Assembly: GCA_000310025.1 (NCBI GenBank)
Contig: FN649741.1
Coordinates: 3,781,881 to 3,845,880, forward strand
Length of the DNA stretch: 64,000 nt
Direction of reading: 5' to 3'
Source: Ectocarpus siliculosus
Taxonomy: Eukaryota; Sar; Phaeophyceae; Ectocarpales; Ectocarpaceae
In this document: positions 40,301-55,647 of the stretch, one piece after another
How positions within the stretch are numbered: position 1 is the stretch's first letter
Layout of the letters: every line of letters starts with the position of its first letter
Translations under genes and position numbers: made by a program
The notes under the pieces: model-generated
What the model was told of the DNA's origin: nothing
Databases searched by the model: none
The model's input: the letters and a program-made list of their open reading frames with translations, nothing else

Positions 40301-43300
40301 TGTGTTGGAACAGGTGCACTAGGGCGCATTCACACGGACGGGTGTTGTTGCAGGATGGTGTCTGAGACAATAGCTGTACGTACGGCAATTGAAGTCGCCG
40401 TCCGTGATTTGGGGAACGCATTGTAGGCATGAAAACAACTGACTCCGCAAGGAGCGCGATTTTCACAAAGACGGAGGAAAGCTATCCCCGCTGATGAAAT
40501 GATGTGCCAACGGCTATCATTCTGCCACCGCTCCAGCGTGCCACCACAAGGAGTTGTGTGTGCACCTCAGCATACGATCTCCGATATTCAACAGGTCATG
40601 AACTATAACATGGGACAGTTCCGATTCGACAAACATGTCGGTGACAAAGTCACGCAATTTGTCGCGAAATGAATAAGCAAGAAAAATCCTCCAAACAATG
40701 GAGCGAGCGCAGGGTAAACTCACTTGGAAAGCTCTATTTAGCCCTAGGCATTTGCACTCGGTCGCGTTCGCCTCGCTGGTTGAGCTGGAAGAGCAAGGGA
40801 GACAAGCGGCCGACCCTTCTTGGTCCTATGAAGAACGTGCAAACAATCGAAGGGGGCGGGGGGCGGGGTGTACTCATAGTCGTGCATGCCGTAGTCGTTA
40901 GACCATTGACCTCGCATCCCTACAAAGCCGGGACGGAGCACGCCGGGTTCTCACCGGACCAGTCTCTCACATCACCAAGCGCGAAGCGCCGTGAGGTATT
41001 CGGCGAGTCGCATGAAGGGTGCGCTGCATCCTGCTAAGGGTGTTCGGCATCTTGTGCTTACTTACTTGCGTACGGATGACAGCTGCGTATGATGTAATTT
41101 ATTTTCTGGTGCTTTCCCTTCCAGAGACAGTTATAAGCACTGTGGAACTGCCTCGAGGGTGCTTTACCATTTTAGCACAACGTGGTGCGATCATCCCCCG
41201 TTGCGCGGAGTGAGGGTTCTCGACCTCGCACAACATGATCTACTCGACCACCATTATGGTTACCGCAAAAAAACTAACAAAGGTAAAAAACAAAACCGGT
41301 AACCTGGTTGCCGAGTTCACGAAGTGATTTGGCTTGTTTTACAATGTCCTTACCAAGCGACGAAAACCCAATCCCGATGGCAAACACCGAGGGGGGCTTG
41401 TTTTACAACGTCGTTGCCAAGCGACGAAAACCCAACCCCGATGGGGAGCGGGGGGGTGCATATTGTGGGACAGAGCACAATCGAGCAAGACGCTTGAAAT
41501 ATGTGAGGGATGAAAGAGAATCACAACAAAGCGGTGAATGGGTATACGGCAGTGTAGGAGAGCAGGCCACGAAGAGGGTCGAACCTTGCTGGCCCTCACA
41601 TTGGTCCATGCCCACGGGGGCACGGTCTTCCCGGCCAGCTTTGGAGAAACGTCGACGAAAACTATATAGCTCGTCATCGGGTTTCATGCTACGGGGACGT
41701 CGTCAAGAACCTTCTGCAGGTGGATCCAGATGGGGACAGATGAAGGTCCGATTAGGACGAGCGCGGTCTTTACCTGGTAGTGATCTGCCGGACAGATGAA
41801 GCATTCCGAAGCGGCTGATGACCCGACCTCGGGGTTGTAGCTTCCGGCTGCACAAGGAATCTCTTCCCACGAGCCTTCCGGGCAGTAGTGTCCCACCGTG
41901 CACTGGAATCCACCTTCCTCTTCCGCGGACGTGGGCGTGGCGGTGATTGTGGTGCCGAGGCAAACGTACCCCCCAGGGCAGATATCGCAGACTAGTCTGT
42001 CCGGGTCGGCTCCGTAGGTACCCGGTGGGCACTGGGGTTCGTTGATGGTGACCACAGAATTCCACCCAAATATAAGTGTAGTGAGAGCGACGTACGCAAA
42101 GTATGATACTCGTTGGCGGCGGCGTGATGAACTCAGACGGCTGAAAATAACTGTCATGCACCTCTCCAAACAACCCTCTCAGTGTTGATCGCTCGCAGGC
42201 TCACGAGAGGGAGCAGGCGACTTGAGAAATGAGACCACTGGCAGAAGGTACTCGCGGCAACTACAAATATTGGTTTGTTGGCTGCCATAGATATAGACGA
42301 ACTACCGCAAAAGGCAGAGAGGTGACAACCCCCCTAAGGCCGAGTTTCAAAGCTCGATTGTTCCACAACCAAGGGGGTGAAGAACGAGGCTTATAACTCT
42401 ACGCAGAGCCCTCGACGACATGTTTCTAAACCACCACTTTTGGTGTGACACAATCTTGGTTGTGGAGCAATGGATCTTTGAAAACCGATCGATGGGGGAT
42501 GCCGCCTCTCTGTCTCCTGCGGTAATCGCCACTCGTGGGGGTTTTATACACGAATATTTGGGTCGGCAATGAAGGCGATCGTATTCGTGTTCCCGACCAA
42601 GTACACCACAACGAGTCAAGTCCCTGGCCCTCCCTCCGGCCGTGCCTCCCACTCCTCTCTCCCTTCCATGTTTCCCTATTCTTCTCCCTACCCTGCAACG
42701 CCCATATCCTCCCGTTTTCAGTGCAAAATTTCCCACTTCAGCCCGTTTTCGCCGTGAGTGTGTATGAGTCTTCCGCCAGCAAAGAACATATCAAGTAAAA
42801 CACGACGCTCAGTCCTAAAACGCAAAGCTTAAGACAATAGTTACCTCGTCACAAGCATCATCTCTCGACCACAGCGTATTGTTGGATGTCAGGCTGCCGT
42901 ACCACCCCAAGGGGCACGACGTGAAAATCTCGGACCCTTCCGGGCAGTAGGTGCCCAGCACGCAAGCCACCGGTTCGGAGCTCCCAAGCGGGCAATAATA
43001 TCCCCTGGGGCACACGATCGGCTCTGGAGTCTCCACCGGGCAGTAGGATCCAGCCGGACACGTTGTCGTGTTGGACGAGCCCGTGGGGCAGTACGTCTTT
43101 TCGGGGCATACCTGACGTGTGCGAGTGAGGGGTGGGGACGGGGTGGGGACGAGAGGGTTGAGGAGGCGAAGTAGTTCCTTCTTCCAATGGTGCTGTTTGT
43201 TCGTGCATGCGTGATAAAGGCAGAGGGTATACCAGCCTGGCACTCTTTCCGTCGATGGCGACGAACTCACGTCTGGCGTGACGGACCCCTCGTGGCACTG

Positions 43301-46300
43301 GAAACCTCCTGGGCACAACGGGCAGTCCTCGACGGAGGCCGCTCCCGTAGTGTTGCGGTAGGTTCCCGCCGGGCACTGCTCGGGGTCAGTCTCTCGCACC
43401 AGGCAGAAAGACCCGGCCGGGCACGGGTACTGGGCATGATCGCCGATTCCCTGTCATGCGTTATGTTTCGTATGTGAAACGTGCGAATCAGCAGCTGTGC
43501 CCAGCGATGCATGGGCGAGGGGCGAGCATGTTACATAGGTTGGGAGCACGAACAAAAATCCTTGTCACCCACCTCGGAGAAGCAGTAGTACCCCGCCGGA
43601 CACGAGTTGCAATCGTCTCGATCGTCTTGCTCCATGAGCGGGTTGTACGTGCCGATTGGGCAAGGGATAGGATCTTCCCCCTGGCATTTCGTTCCCACAC
43701 ACATGCGAACGCCCAAGCGCATCGAGGATCACAGAACGCCAACCAACCGCCCACAGAAGTCCATCACCCATTGCCATCCCCGACGCGGTCACCAGCCCCA
43801 CCGTTCGCAAGTACAAAGGAAATGTGTTAGTTACATGTCCATCAGTCAATGGATTGGTCATCGATCGGTAAATATGCACCAACTCGACGAAAAACAAATG
43901 AAGTCACTGTCTTCGTTGCAAGAAACGTGGGAACATCGGATGAGAGAACAACAATGCCGACCAAACCGTTTAATGGTCTCGATCCTGTTCGGTGATACAT
44001 GAACACGCGTAGACACCAACCATGCATACCTGAGGGCAATAGTACCCCCTGTAGCACTGCTCAGGGATAGGCTCGCCCGGATAACAGACGAAGCCAGCTT
44101 GGCAGATGCCGCAGTCGTCCGCAGACACTCCCAGGAGGGAAGCCCTGCGGGGGCGAGGACATTGGGCCAATACAAATGACAAGTACTATTTCAGCATTTC
44201 GTTGAAAACCTGAACTTCGACCAACGTCTAGGTGGGGATGCGATTGGTCGCTGTTTCCGGGCAGGGGCACGATAAGGAGTTCCATCACCGAGGATGAGGC
44301 TACGCTGAATTTCATACTTACAACGGACAGGGAGCACCCCGGAAGGGCGGGAGAGGCGGTGGGCCCGGGTGGTGATGTGGTAACGTACGATTCTACAGCA
44401 TGCCGTGCGTGCCTGGTGTCAGCGTTCAAATGCGTGTATGATTGTGCTCTGTGAATGACGCATGACGCAGATAGACAGACCCGACGCGAAAACAGGCATC
44501 GCAAACAAAGACACCTAAAGCATATCACGGCATACAGGCATCCAGGAGAACTCTCTCTCGCAATCAAACATGTCAAAGTGCCCATCTGTTCATGGACCCT
44601 CATATCCCCGGAGATCTGAGACGACATCCGGACTTGGCATCGCAGCTAACGCGAATCGCCCTGGGTAACCCGGCGAGCCGCATGACGCGTGAGCTTCATC
44701 GCAAGCAACTCTGCCAATTGGACCCTTACTCGCTATTTCTTGCATGAAGTGCAATTTCGATCAACTCGATTGCTTCCAGGTTCTGCAAGCTGCCAAAGAG
44801 GGAGCAAGGTCATTGAGCATTGGAGTCAGGCGGAGATAAACGGTATAGACCTATCACACGTGCCCCGCTCCTTGATAGGCTGGCAAACTGACCTCACGCT
44901 GGCATTCGCACACTGCACGGGGTCTTCCGTGCCGGGAGGGCAGTAGTGACCTGCCGGGCAGGGTCCAGCATCCAAGGCTTCCCATATCTCGTTGTAGGCT
45001 TCGTACGTGACGTTGGCGTACTCGCTGCGTGGTACATGGGTGTGAGCGTGATAAGCGATGTCGATCGGCGGCGAGGTGAGGATTCACGGGAGCTCGTCTG
45101 CGAGTTAGGAGTTCATTGCAATGCATTGTGTTGCTTTCGACATCTTCACCGGTGCCCCAACCGAGGTGTGTCCTGGCGGGCGGGGGTCAAGCTACCAATT
45201 GTTTTGTGTGTGGTTCTGGCGCACCTATTCGGCGTTGGATTGCCGATTCCGGTCTTGCAGAAGTAGCCCGCTCTGCATGTGGACGTGACGTTGCCATCGA
45301 GGCAATAGTGTCCCGGCGGACACGGCGAACACTCGCTCTCCGCCACCAGGTCATTCTAGGGGCCACGTGCACCACGCCGGTCAAGCACCGATCCAAGGGG
45401 GTGCGGGTTAGGACAAGTAGGGCAAAGGCAGGTGGTTAGATCTGTCCCGTCACAGCACCGACTACGCCCAAATACAAACGGTGCTCGAAGTTGCGATATC
45501 TGCTTATCGATCGGTGTCCCATCTTCATTATTAGTTGCTGAGTGGTTGCACGGCCGAGCATGAAGCTCAGGCGACAGATCCTGATCAACGTCGCGTTCTT
45601 CTTTTTGATAGAGCAAACTCCTGCCAAAAATGTTAAATAGATTACTGCACCGCACGCCCGCTATCGGGTCAAGTCGGTTTTTCGAGATTCTCGGCGGTAC
45701 TGGACCATATTTCAATATTTTGCAAATCACGCTGGTGTACAATCTCACGCGCATGCAAGCCTGTTACCATGACCTTGAGCTTTTTCGATGCTCTTAGGAC
45801 CTGTTATTTTCCTCACCCTGTCGCTGTACGTCCCGGTCGGACAAATAATCCCGGTCGCCGAACCGGCTGGACAGTAGTGGTATTCCGGACACTCCTCGGG
45901 CGTGGTCGTGTTTCCTGGGCAAATCTTGCCCGGCAAGCAGTCGACGCATGCCTCCATCGCCTCTGAAGGGTTGTACGTCCCCGGAGCGCACCCGTGCGGG
46001 AACGAGGACCCCGCCGGGCAGTACGTGCCTCGAGGGCACGGGTAACCCGTTACTCCATCTACAGGTTGAGAAGATTCGGCCCCCTGTGGGTTGCGTACGT
46101 AGCAAAACGCAAAAGTCGGGCTAGTTATTTCCTTCGTATCACAATGGAAAGGACGATGGGATTCGCATGGTGCTGTCACCGCGGTCATGTGTGGGAAAGG
46201 GCCGAAAGAAGGGGGGTACTGGGTGCAGCCCTTTCTGACGCACGCCGTCCAAAACACGTTTAGAACTTCCTGCGCCCCCATGTCCATCTTGGGCCCGTTC

Positions 46301-49300
46301 CGCCTGTTTTGAGAGAAGCGTATGTGAACATGCCTCTTTGGCCTAGCCAGCTCCCAAGGGGCCAAGAGGGTTCTAGCGGGGCTCACCCCACAATCAAAGA
46401 AAAAACGTTCTTGTAACGACGTCGCCACTGCTTTACAGTGGGGCAAAAAAAAGTACAAATTCGTCATCTCTTGCCTCGACACAGGCGTAGCCGGCGGAAC
46501 ACAAGCCACCGACACCGGGATCGACCTCGTCGGCAGGGACAGGCGACATGGCTCCGAGCGCACAGTAATACCCGGCTCCGCATAACCCCTCCGGTTCGTT
46601 GAGACCTTCGCTGCCGCAGTATCTGTCGGCAGTGCGATAGGTTGTCGTACGGCAGGACTCACACGACAAGTGAGAATGCAATCACTTCAACTGGCATTGG
46701 CCACAAGATCATTGGTACAGGCGACGGGAAAGGACAATAGTAACAGCATCAAGGCCAAGCGCAATAGTAGCGTGCAGACACCACGACAGTAAATTCCCCC
46801 ATCCACTCGAATACCAACACGTATAACCTTCCCAACACTACGACGCGTACCTCCCAGCGGAACATAGGGTACACTCGGACGCCGACGCCAGGCTCTCGAC
46901 GTTCGAGAACGTCCCATTCGGGCAAGGATACTCTGTGGCAAACTCCGTCCCTTCGGGGCAGTAGTAGCCTGCAGGGCACGGCAGAGCCTCGGTGGCGGTC
47001 GCCTCGCAATAGTGCCGGTCTGGGCAGATGTCGCAGTTGGCGGCGCTTGTGTCGTTCTGGTAGGTGCCAGCTACACAATCTCTGGGGTTGGAAGACCCAG
47101 CCGGACAGTAGTGGCCCGCTGGGCAGATCCTGATACGATGAATCGAACACGTCGAGGCGAAGCGGAAGACAACACAGGTAGTTCAGGAAAAACAAATAGA
47201 GGGGAGGGCGTGCGGAAATTTGGTTTCTTATGTGGCCCTCCCAGGCGCATACCGACCACCGAACAACCTCAATTTATGACTCTTCCCCACTTCCAGCCCT
47301 TCGCTCCATTTCAGCGTAGCTGGAAACGGTTGTTGCCCGTTCCTAACCCCCCTCTTATCGCTGGGAAAGGGGTTGGCCGGAAGAGAACACCACAAAGGAC
47401 AAGTGAGTCGAGCCAAAAGGCACTCCTTTCGCCAGACGGCCAAACACGTACCGGGTCGGGGAGGCGTCTCTCCCGGGGCAATAAAACCCCTCTGTGCACT
47501 CCACGGTGGCGTTGTACGTCCCCACGTCAGGACAATAAAACCCGGGCTGGCAGTCGGGACACTGCTCCTCCATGGACAGGCCGAATGACGAGCTTGAAGT
47601 CCCCGCCGGGCATGGAATTGGTGCCCCCGATCCTATCGACAGAACACGGAAAAAGTCATTTTTCCCACCAGTGGTCGTCAGATTCGCATTCCGAGGGCAC
47701 AAATGGTGGACGACGGGACACCGGGAAGAGGAGAGGGAGGGTCGAGCCACACGCAAGTGCCTGTATGTCGATAACGAGGACATTCAACCCAACCAATTTG
47801 GGATAGATGGGTACACCGACACGCAGCGTGAGTGCTCGGTCAGCCGGAGTTTGACTTGGCGATGGTTTCAAGGGCCCACACAAGGCTTTGTTTTCAAAAG
47901 TGCGTAAATAAATAACGAACTTTCACTGTCTGGGTAATTAGCTCCCAATGCATCCATCCTTCCCAGTGTATACGAAGAGTGCGCACCACACATGACTAGT
48001 CCCCTGCGGTCAATTATTTGAAGGTTCAATCATCACGCAAGGCCTGATGAAGAACAAAACACATACTTGTCCGTGTAAGGGGGGGCGGGGACCCAGAGCG
48101 CTGAAACAAACGATTCGAGGGCCTTTAGCACCGCCACGCCTTCTTATCACGACGGTCAACCAAAACATTGTGGCTGGAAGCGCCCAAAAAAGAACATAAA
48201 AGAGTGTTTTCATTTTATCCATAATTTACCATCACAACCTCAGCGTACCTCGGGGGCAGTAGTGGCCGGGGGGGCAAATGTCGTTGGTTGTCCCGTTGCT
48301 GCGGTCGACGCAGGTGTCGCCCTGGTACCCGTCTGCCGACATGCTGTCTGGGGTGGCTATCACCGCGCCGCCGCCGCAGTAGTAGGTCGCGTTGCACTGC
48401 CCCGTAGGCGCGTCTAGCCCTTCTACAGCGCAGTACCAGCCTGCCAGCAAAACAAGGAGATTCGCGTTTGGCCGTGAAACGGGGGCTGGCTCAAATCTTC
48501 CGAACAACATCAGGGGGTTCCTCGTGCGTCTGCGTTGGCGCTGTTGGTGGCTGGAACGATTGCAGCTGAGGTTGCTCTTGATATTGATGCTGTTGTTGCG
48601 AGGTACATACGCGAAGTGTATTGTAGCAGATGTTCTGGCGCCGTGCTTATCATTGTATCGGAGAGCGCCAATACAATGTGTCAGGCGTAACACAAATCGG
48701 CTGCCCGGCAATGGCGCGCTTTCACCAAGCCATTATGCTCCAAGCAAGCTTCCGTTGTGTTGACATGAAGGGAAGAGAGACTGGCAAAAGATAGAAGCGA
48801 AAACCGTTTCTATTGCTTAGAACTTGACGACACGCGGAGGTTGGGGCAGGCTAGGATGAGTGGTAAAATATCGTGGTTGGTGATGCTGTTCGAGAGCTCA
48901 GCTGACCTTGTCGTTTTTTCGGGTTGTGTGCTGCGCGGGTAACTTGGTTTGCTAATTCGATGTGGTTCACACGACGCCAAAGCCGTCCAGTACGCGGTAT
49001 ACGAGGCTTCCAATGCAACGACAGCTCAACATATGCACGCGTACGGCCAATCCATTCGGCAGTGCCAGCCTTCCGACTGACTGACCTGGAGTGCATGTGC
49101 TGCACATCGTGGCGTTGACGAGGTTGGTTTCTTCCCCGAACGTTCCTCTCGGGCACCGGTGCTGAGTTGCCCACATTGTTCCAGCCGGGCAGTAGCTCCC
49201 GAGAGGACAGTCGGTCGGCGTCTCCGTCCCTTCGAGGCAAAAGTACCTGCCCAAATCCACCACCCATTTGAGACAACTCGAGATGAGAGACTTACGTGCA

Positions 49301-52300
49301 AGCCTGACAAAGAACCACCTCCCGCACTTCAGTTCCAAAATCAAGGCCAACTTCCAACGCCGATACGACGCCCCGCCCAGACATTCCTATTCCCCGTTCG
49401 TTGCCCCCTCTCACCCCTCTGGACACGGCAGACAGAGCTCCTGACCGAGCTCGTTCTGGTAGGTTCCCGGGGCGCACGGTACCGGCTCCCCGGAAGATTC
49501 CAAACACGCCTCCCCGACGCTGCACTGGAGGGTTGCCTCGGCGGTACCTTATAATGAGTTGTACGTGGGAAAGAAGCAGTACCCAGTTTGGTCATCAACC
49601 GTGGCGGGGCTATAAAAATATTTTTCGAGGGACAGGCAGAGACACCCTTGGAGGGATGCACACGCCGTCAGCTACTGGGGTGACTTTGTCACTTTCATTA
49701 GGATTTTTTCCATTCAACAAGCCAAGTCAAAGTATACTTTTCAACTACGAACACGCCAAACGAGAACAATCTCCGCAGTGGTGGAAGCCAGAATGCCTGC
49801 TAGAAGCCTGAGTCAAACCTCGCAAGGCTGGACACAAGCAAGTCACTCACTTTTGACCTCAACTGGATACCCACTATTTGTAGCACACCTCCCTTCTGAT
49901 CTCTGGAAAATTTGCCCGTCTGCTGGCAGCTATGCAGATCCAAAATCCACCCTGGTACTTGTCGGCGGGTACAGGAAAACCTACACAGTCAAACAATACT
50001 ACCCAGCCAGACTGGTAGTAACTAATTTTGTACCTGCGGGGCAATAGAAGCCCGCTGGGCAGGGCTCCGTGGGAACCGAGGTGCTCGCGTTGGGGCAGAT
50101 GAATCCTGGGGTGCAAGGCAGACACGCGGTGGAGTTGGTATTTCCCGTGGAACCGGAGTAGGTCCCGGAGGGGCAGGCTTGCGGGGTCTCGGAGCCCACG
50201 GGGCAGTAGTACCCCGCCGGACAGACGCCCCCTACCACGTTGCCGTCCTCGTCGACCTCGTTCTCTGGAGACGGTGTCTTTGCGCCCTGCCAGCGGTATA
50301 TATTGAAACGGTTGTGAGAGAGGGATGGGAGAAGTACCTGCGTTATTCTCAAACGCGTTGTATTTTGCATAAGACGTAGATATTTTGGCCGAGGTCCTGG
50401 TTGGTAAGCGAGCTGTTTATCTGTGCAAGCGGTTGGGGGTGAACTCCTGGTATTGAAATGACGTGCCGAGCCTCGCATTATACCCAAGAGTATTTTCAGG
50501 TCATGATGCGAGCGGTCGTCCACGTCGCGATAGAGTGATTTCATCGTTGCTGTTAAGCGGTGGACAAACCATAACGAACACCTCTTCACACGGGTGGCGT
50601 GGCTAGGACTGTCGCACAACATGGCGCGAAAGCCCGAAGGAAACGTATGATAAGTAGATAGTTCGCTGTTCGCGTCAACCACTAGTGATGCTCTCCCAAC
50701 GTTTTGCAAATGCGTCCATGGTTCACACACCTGTACACAGTAGTACCCTGCGTAGCAATCGCCGGTGATCACTCCGCTGGCGTCGTTGCAGTAGGATCCG
50801 CCGGGGCAGGCCCGCCAGTACGGGGAACCCTCGGGACAATACTGGCCCGCAACGCACGGGCCACCTGGTTTTTTGGAGGCTCGATGCGTAAGTGTGGTGT
50901 TGCGCGTATTCAGGAATGGAAGCAGGGTCGTCGTGCTTGCCTAGTGGCGTGCACACTCATCAATGACTCTTGGTACGGGAGTGTGCAGGATTGATGTGAA
51001 GTGGCTATTTTTTGTATCCTGACGCCTACGGTGTGGGGGGGGCAAGATCGAATTCCGGTACGCGAGCTATATGTAGCTCTGCGGCCATCGCAAAATGAGC
51101 ACCTTCCTGCCTCTGTTCCTGCTGCTACCGGTGCTGCTACTCCGCACCTGTGTCGCATACCCCCTCCACGGTTTCGACGCAGGACGGGGTGGCCGAAGAT
51201 GACCCGCCCGAGCAATAGAAACCCTCGTTGCACCTGCCGTGCCGCGCCACCATGTACGCAACCGCAAGGGATTGGATACGAAGCAGTCGTCAAAGCCAAG
51301 TGGCGTGCATACGTGAACAGAGCGTATTGAAGGAGTTCGTGATCGCTTCTCTTGCTTCCGCACCCGCAACGATATTAACATACCCTGGGCCTTGTCCTTG
51401 TCTAGTCGCTGCCAATGTAGAACGGCTTCTCATTTTTGCTTTCGTCGGTGAGTTTCTGGTGATATGAACTGTACCAAGGAGTAATGTCGCCATCTCATTT
51501 GTTTCCGAGCTACCTTTCTCGCCAAAGTGCCGACTCCTCACAGCGCACGCACAATCACATTCTACAAGGACCGCAGGAGTCAAGGCACTATTGGACGGTC
51601 TGGAACGAGATACTCCCTCCCGTGGGAGTGGGTTCCACTGTGTGTCGGTTCTCACCTGCCGGACACGGCCTGGCTCGCCGATCCAGCCACGTACCACCCC
51701 GCGGGAGCATCGACACAGTTTTCCTCAGAAGACGTCATGGTCATGTTGGCATACGTCCCGGGGGGGCAAGGATGCTCGGTCGCGAACGTCGTGCCTTCGG
51801 TGCAATAGTATCTAAAAGCGTGGCACAAAACGCGATGGGTACACAATGAAAGGTGTTAGGAGGCAACACACAAATTTCCTCCAACGTTTCTCCGCCGAAC
51901 GCTCCACCCCAACGCGGTGCTTCGACTAAGGAGTGCGTAGGCCAGGTACGGGTGTGTTGTCGGATACGACTGGACAGACGAAAGAAGTTGCCGTCATAAT
52001 AATGTTCGAGTTGTTTTTTGCTTTCGGGTCTAGTTGCCATGGTGCTTGACGGTAGAAAGGCAGTCACATGAGCGTATTGAGCATATCCCGCGCATGTACA
52101 CTTCCGCATATCTTTGGGCGCACGAGATAATGTAGTAGGGATACCATAGGCCTTCCAAGGCATCTTCATATGAACAGCTCAGAGTTCAAGAACAGCAACG
52201 AGAAAAATGTCAGACAGCTTAGTCTAATGGTTTGATTTCGGCTTCTACAAGCTGCACCCACCCAGCGGGACATGGAGTGCTGTCGTAGGCTGTCGCATTG

Positions 52301-55300
52301 GCCTCGCAATAGTACCCGGCGGGACAAGCAAAGCACTCCTCCTGCCCCTCTAGATCGTTGTACGTTCCCGCGAGGCATGGCAGCGGGGTCGCGGTACCAT
52401 TGCCGCAGTACGTCCCGACCGGGCATAGGTCTCCTCCGTACTCCACCTGTTGTGTATACAAGTAAAAGCACAACCTCGCTTTACTCCACATCGGCAGCCA
52501 AGGTGAACTAACTTCATATCGACACGTTCATTGCCCAACACTCACCCCGGACTCGATGGTGATGCCGGTAGTTGGAGCGGCCGTGTCGACCTTTCGCTTG
52601 CAGTAGTGCCCGCTGTGACACGGACCGGTTGGCTCGACAAGCCCGGTGGTCTCGCAGTAGTAGCCCTCGGAACAGGCCGTGCAATCCTGATGATGTGAGA
52701 GGTTGGTATGGTCTATGTGGTCGGGGCGTCGGACTGAACGATTCCACGACCGAGTTCACGAGCAGATGAGGGTAGCAGGAGGCGGAAACATCGCTCAGAG
52801 GTATCATTTGAACCTAACCTGAACCCAACAGCTAGCCTGACCCCGGGCAAAATCCGTCGGAACAGTCACGTACCTCTACCGCTCTCTTCTGCGTTGAAGG
52901 GTTGTATGTCCCCACTATACATGCTTCCGGCGTAGATACCCCGGCCGGGCAATAGAAACCTTCTGGGCAGATGTGGCTCGTGGTTTCCCCTATTTTCCCG
53001 AGCGAGTCCTGGCACAACAGCATTTAGGGAACACGACACGAACGATATGCGACATTTGTCTCATTTGGAGGTGGGAATGTTAAACAACCTGAGGTGATCT
53101 GGATGAGGCAGGAGGAGAAGAAGGACTACCACGAGGAGACAGTATTGATTTTCGGAAATCTTGAGGGGTCGGGCGTTGGGCGCGACGCGCTATTCGATTT
53201 CGTCGGGAATGTCCGCTGCATACGTAGCATTTACGGTGCCCCGTTGTAACAACATCCGCCCGCCACAGAGGTTGTGGTGTTCTCAAGTCCTCCCTACATC
53301 CACGTACAGGGCTCCGTTTAGAAAAACACCCGTGGCATTGAACTAAGCCTTCCCGTTCATCCCCTTTAATCTCAAACACCCCGGTACCACCCACACCACC
53401 CCCCTCCTACGACGACCTCAGTACACACCTCCGATCCCGCGGGGCAATAGTAGCCTTCGGCGCAGGGTCCCTCAACAGCGGTGAGGCCCGTTTCGGCGCA
53501 GAAGTACCCCGGAGTACACGCGGTACACTCGCTCTCGAAACCAAGCCCTGCCTGCGCGCTGTATGTCCCTATAAGAGAGGAGTATTGATTTGTGGACGGG
53601 CATGGCAGCAAGCCGTATTCCGAGCTTTCAAGGTGTGTGGTGAGTGGGGCATGATCAGGAAAATTGCTAAACACGGGGCGTGTGGTTGGGCAGAACCGAG
53701 AAGGGCACCCGCATGTAGCCGTGCTGTATTCATGGCCATGAGGGTACAACACAGCAGAAACCACGTTCAACCCACTATACTACCTTCGGAAGTCCACTCT
53801 GGCGTACTGCCATCGTGCTCCGCAACCGAGCGATCCGGCGGGAGTGCCACAATCGGCGCGGTGTAAGCATGCGGTGTTCAGAAAACTACAGATTGGACTA
53901 GACGCACGTAGGTATGGAACACGGAAGGGCATGAACGTCGAAATATGAAGGCTTTTGCTCGTGCTCGGGTTCGTGCGGCATCTCGAACGATTTCCAAGTG
54001 TGGTGTACTTGACGCCACTCCCCCCGTCGCTGTCCAGCCTGATAGACCCTCTGGGTTTTTTCGCCAGTCTTTGCTGGGGTGTTCGTCTATGAACATGGTA
54101 GCCTTCTACATGGTGATTTGCTTACCCACGGGGCAGTTGGTCGGGACGTCTGTGCCAGTCTCGCAATATCGGCCGATCGGACACTCTTCATATCCCCGGG
54201 GGAGGCTACCGTCACAGTAATACCGCTCGGGGCAGTCAAAGCACTCAGCGGCACCAGTGTTGTTCATGTATGTTCCTAACCAAGGCAAGGGTGATTGAGA
54301 GGAGAGAAGAGAGCGCATGTTGGTTCATGAAGAGAAAAGTCGCAAAGGTAAGGGGGAAACCGGAAGGGACAGACACGATAAGCCAGAGGTGAGAGTTGGG
54401 GGGGTGAGACAGGGCACATGCATTGACCTAGCGTTGCAGAGCCCACATCGTATACCCGCTGTCGCTTTCGCTGAAGGATCATTGTGCTTCGTAGCGATCG
54501 ATGTGTGGCTTCCATGACGCTACTGTATCTCGATGCGAATTTCGATGTTTTCCGCAGGAAGCCTTACCCGGTGGACACACAATAGGGTCAGAAGTTCCCA
54601 TCGGGCAGTAATGGCCCGCCGGGCATACCCCGAACGTGCACAGCCCCTCCCCGGCCTCACAGTACGGTAGAGGGTCCGACGCGCCGAGCTTGCAGAAGTA
54701 GCCCTCCGCGCATAGCAAGTCGGGGCTTGTGAGTCCCGTGGAATTGCAGGTTTTGCCAGCCGAACAGAGGGTGCAGTACGTCTGGTATGGAGCGCCGGTG
54801 ATGGTGTTGTTCGCCCAGTGGTAGCCGTCGTTTCCCTGGAATGAAACGGAAATATGAGTTTTAGAGGAAACCCACATGTACATACATGCATGGGTGAACT
54901 GTTCTTCGTATTGTTTTGTTTGATGGTTTTATCGCAAGATGGGACTCGACGCAGCTACCGTCGTCTCCCCTCGTGCCCTGTCACCCCGGTGGGATTTAGC
55001 CAACGTGCGGAGATGGTAAGGATGGAATATAAGGCGAAAAGGATGCGGGGGGCGAAAGGCGAAGTGAATACTCCTTCTTTTGCCACTTCGCGAGGATGCC
55101 CTGCGGTGGACTTCTACGCTTAGGACAAAGTGCAACGTTCGCCGGCTACTGGACTCCGTGACTGTTGTTTGACTCGACAGGTTGTATCTTTTCAACTTTC
55201 AAATCTACCTGTGCTCCGAAGTATGTTCCAAGGGGACAAGGCACCGGCCAAGGTGAGCCTTCTTCACAGTAGTGCCCAGCAGAACACTCGTCACCGTAGA

Positions 55301-55556
55301 CTTGGTCTACCGGGTTGCTGAGAATGGCCCCGCCGCTGCAGTAATAACCGGCCTCACAGTCACCGGTGGGCTCCGTCAAGCCGTTGTAGGCGCAGTACCT
55401 ACATGCGACGTGTGTGTGTAAATTGAAAAATCCACCTCAGGCAATGTTTACAACAATAGCCAACTGTAGGCAGCAGCGACCAACCCAGGCGACAGCGACG
55501 ACGATGACGACGACGACGGAATTTTTTTTCCATGCAATGCGAATAATGGTATGTGC

Positions 55557-55647
<91 letters not shown>

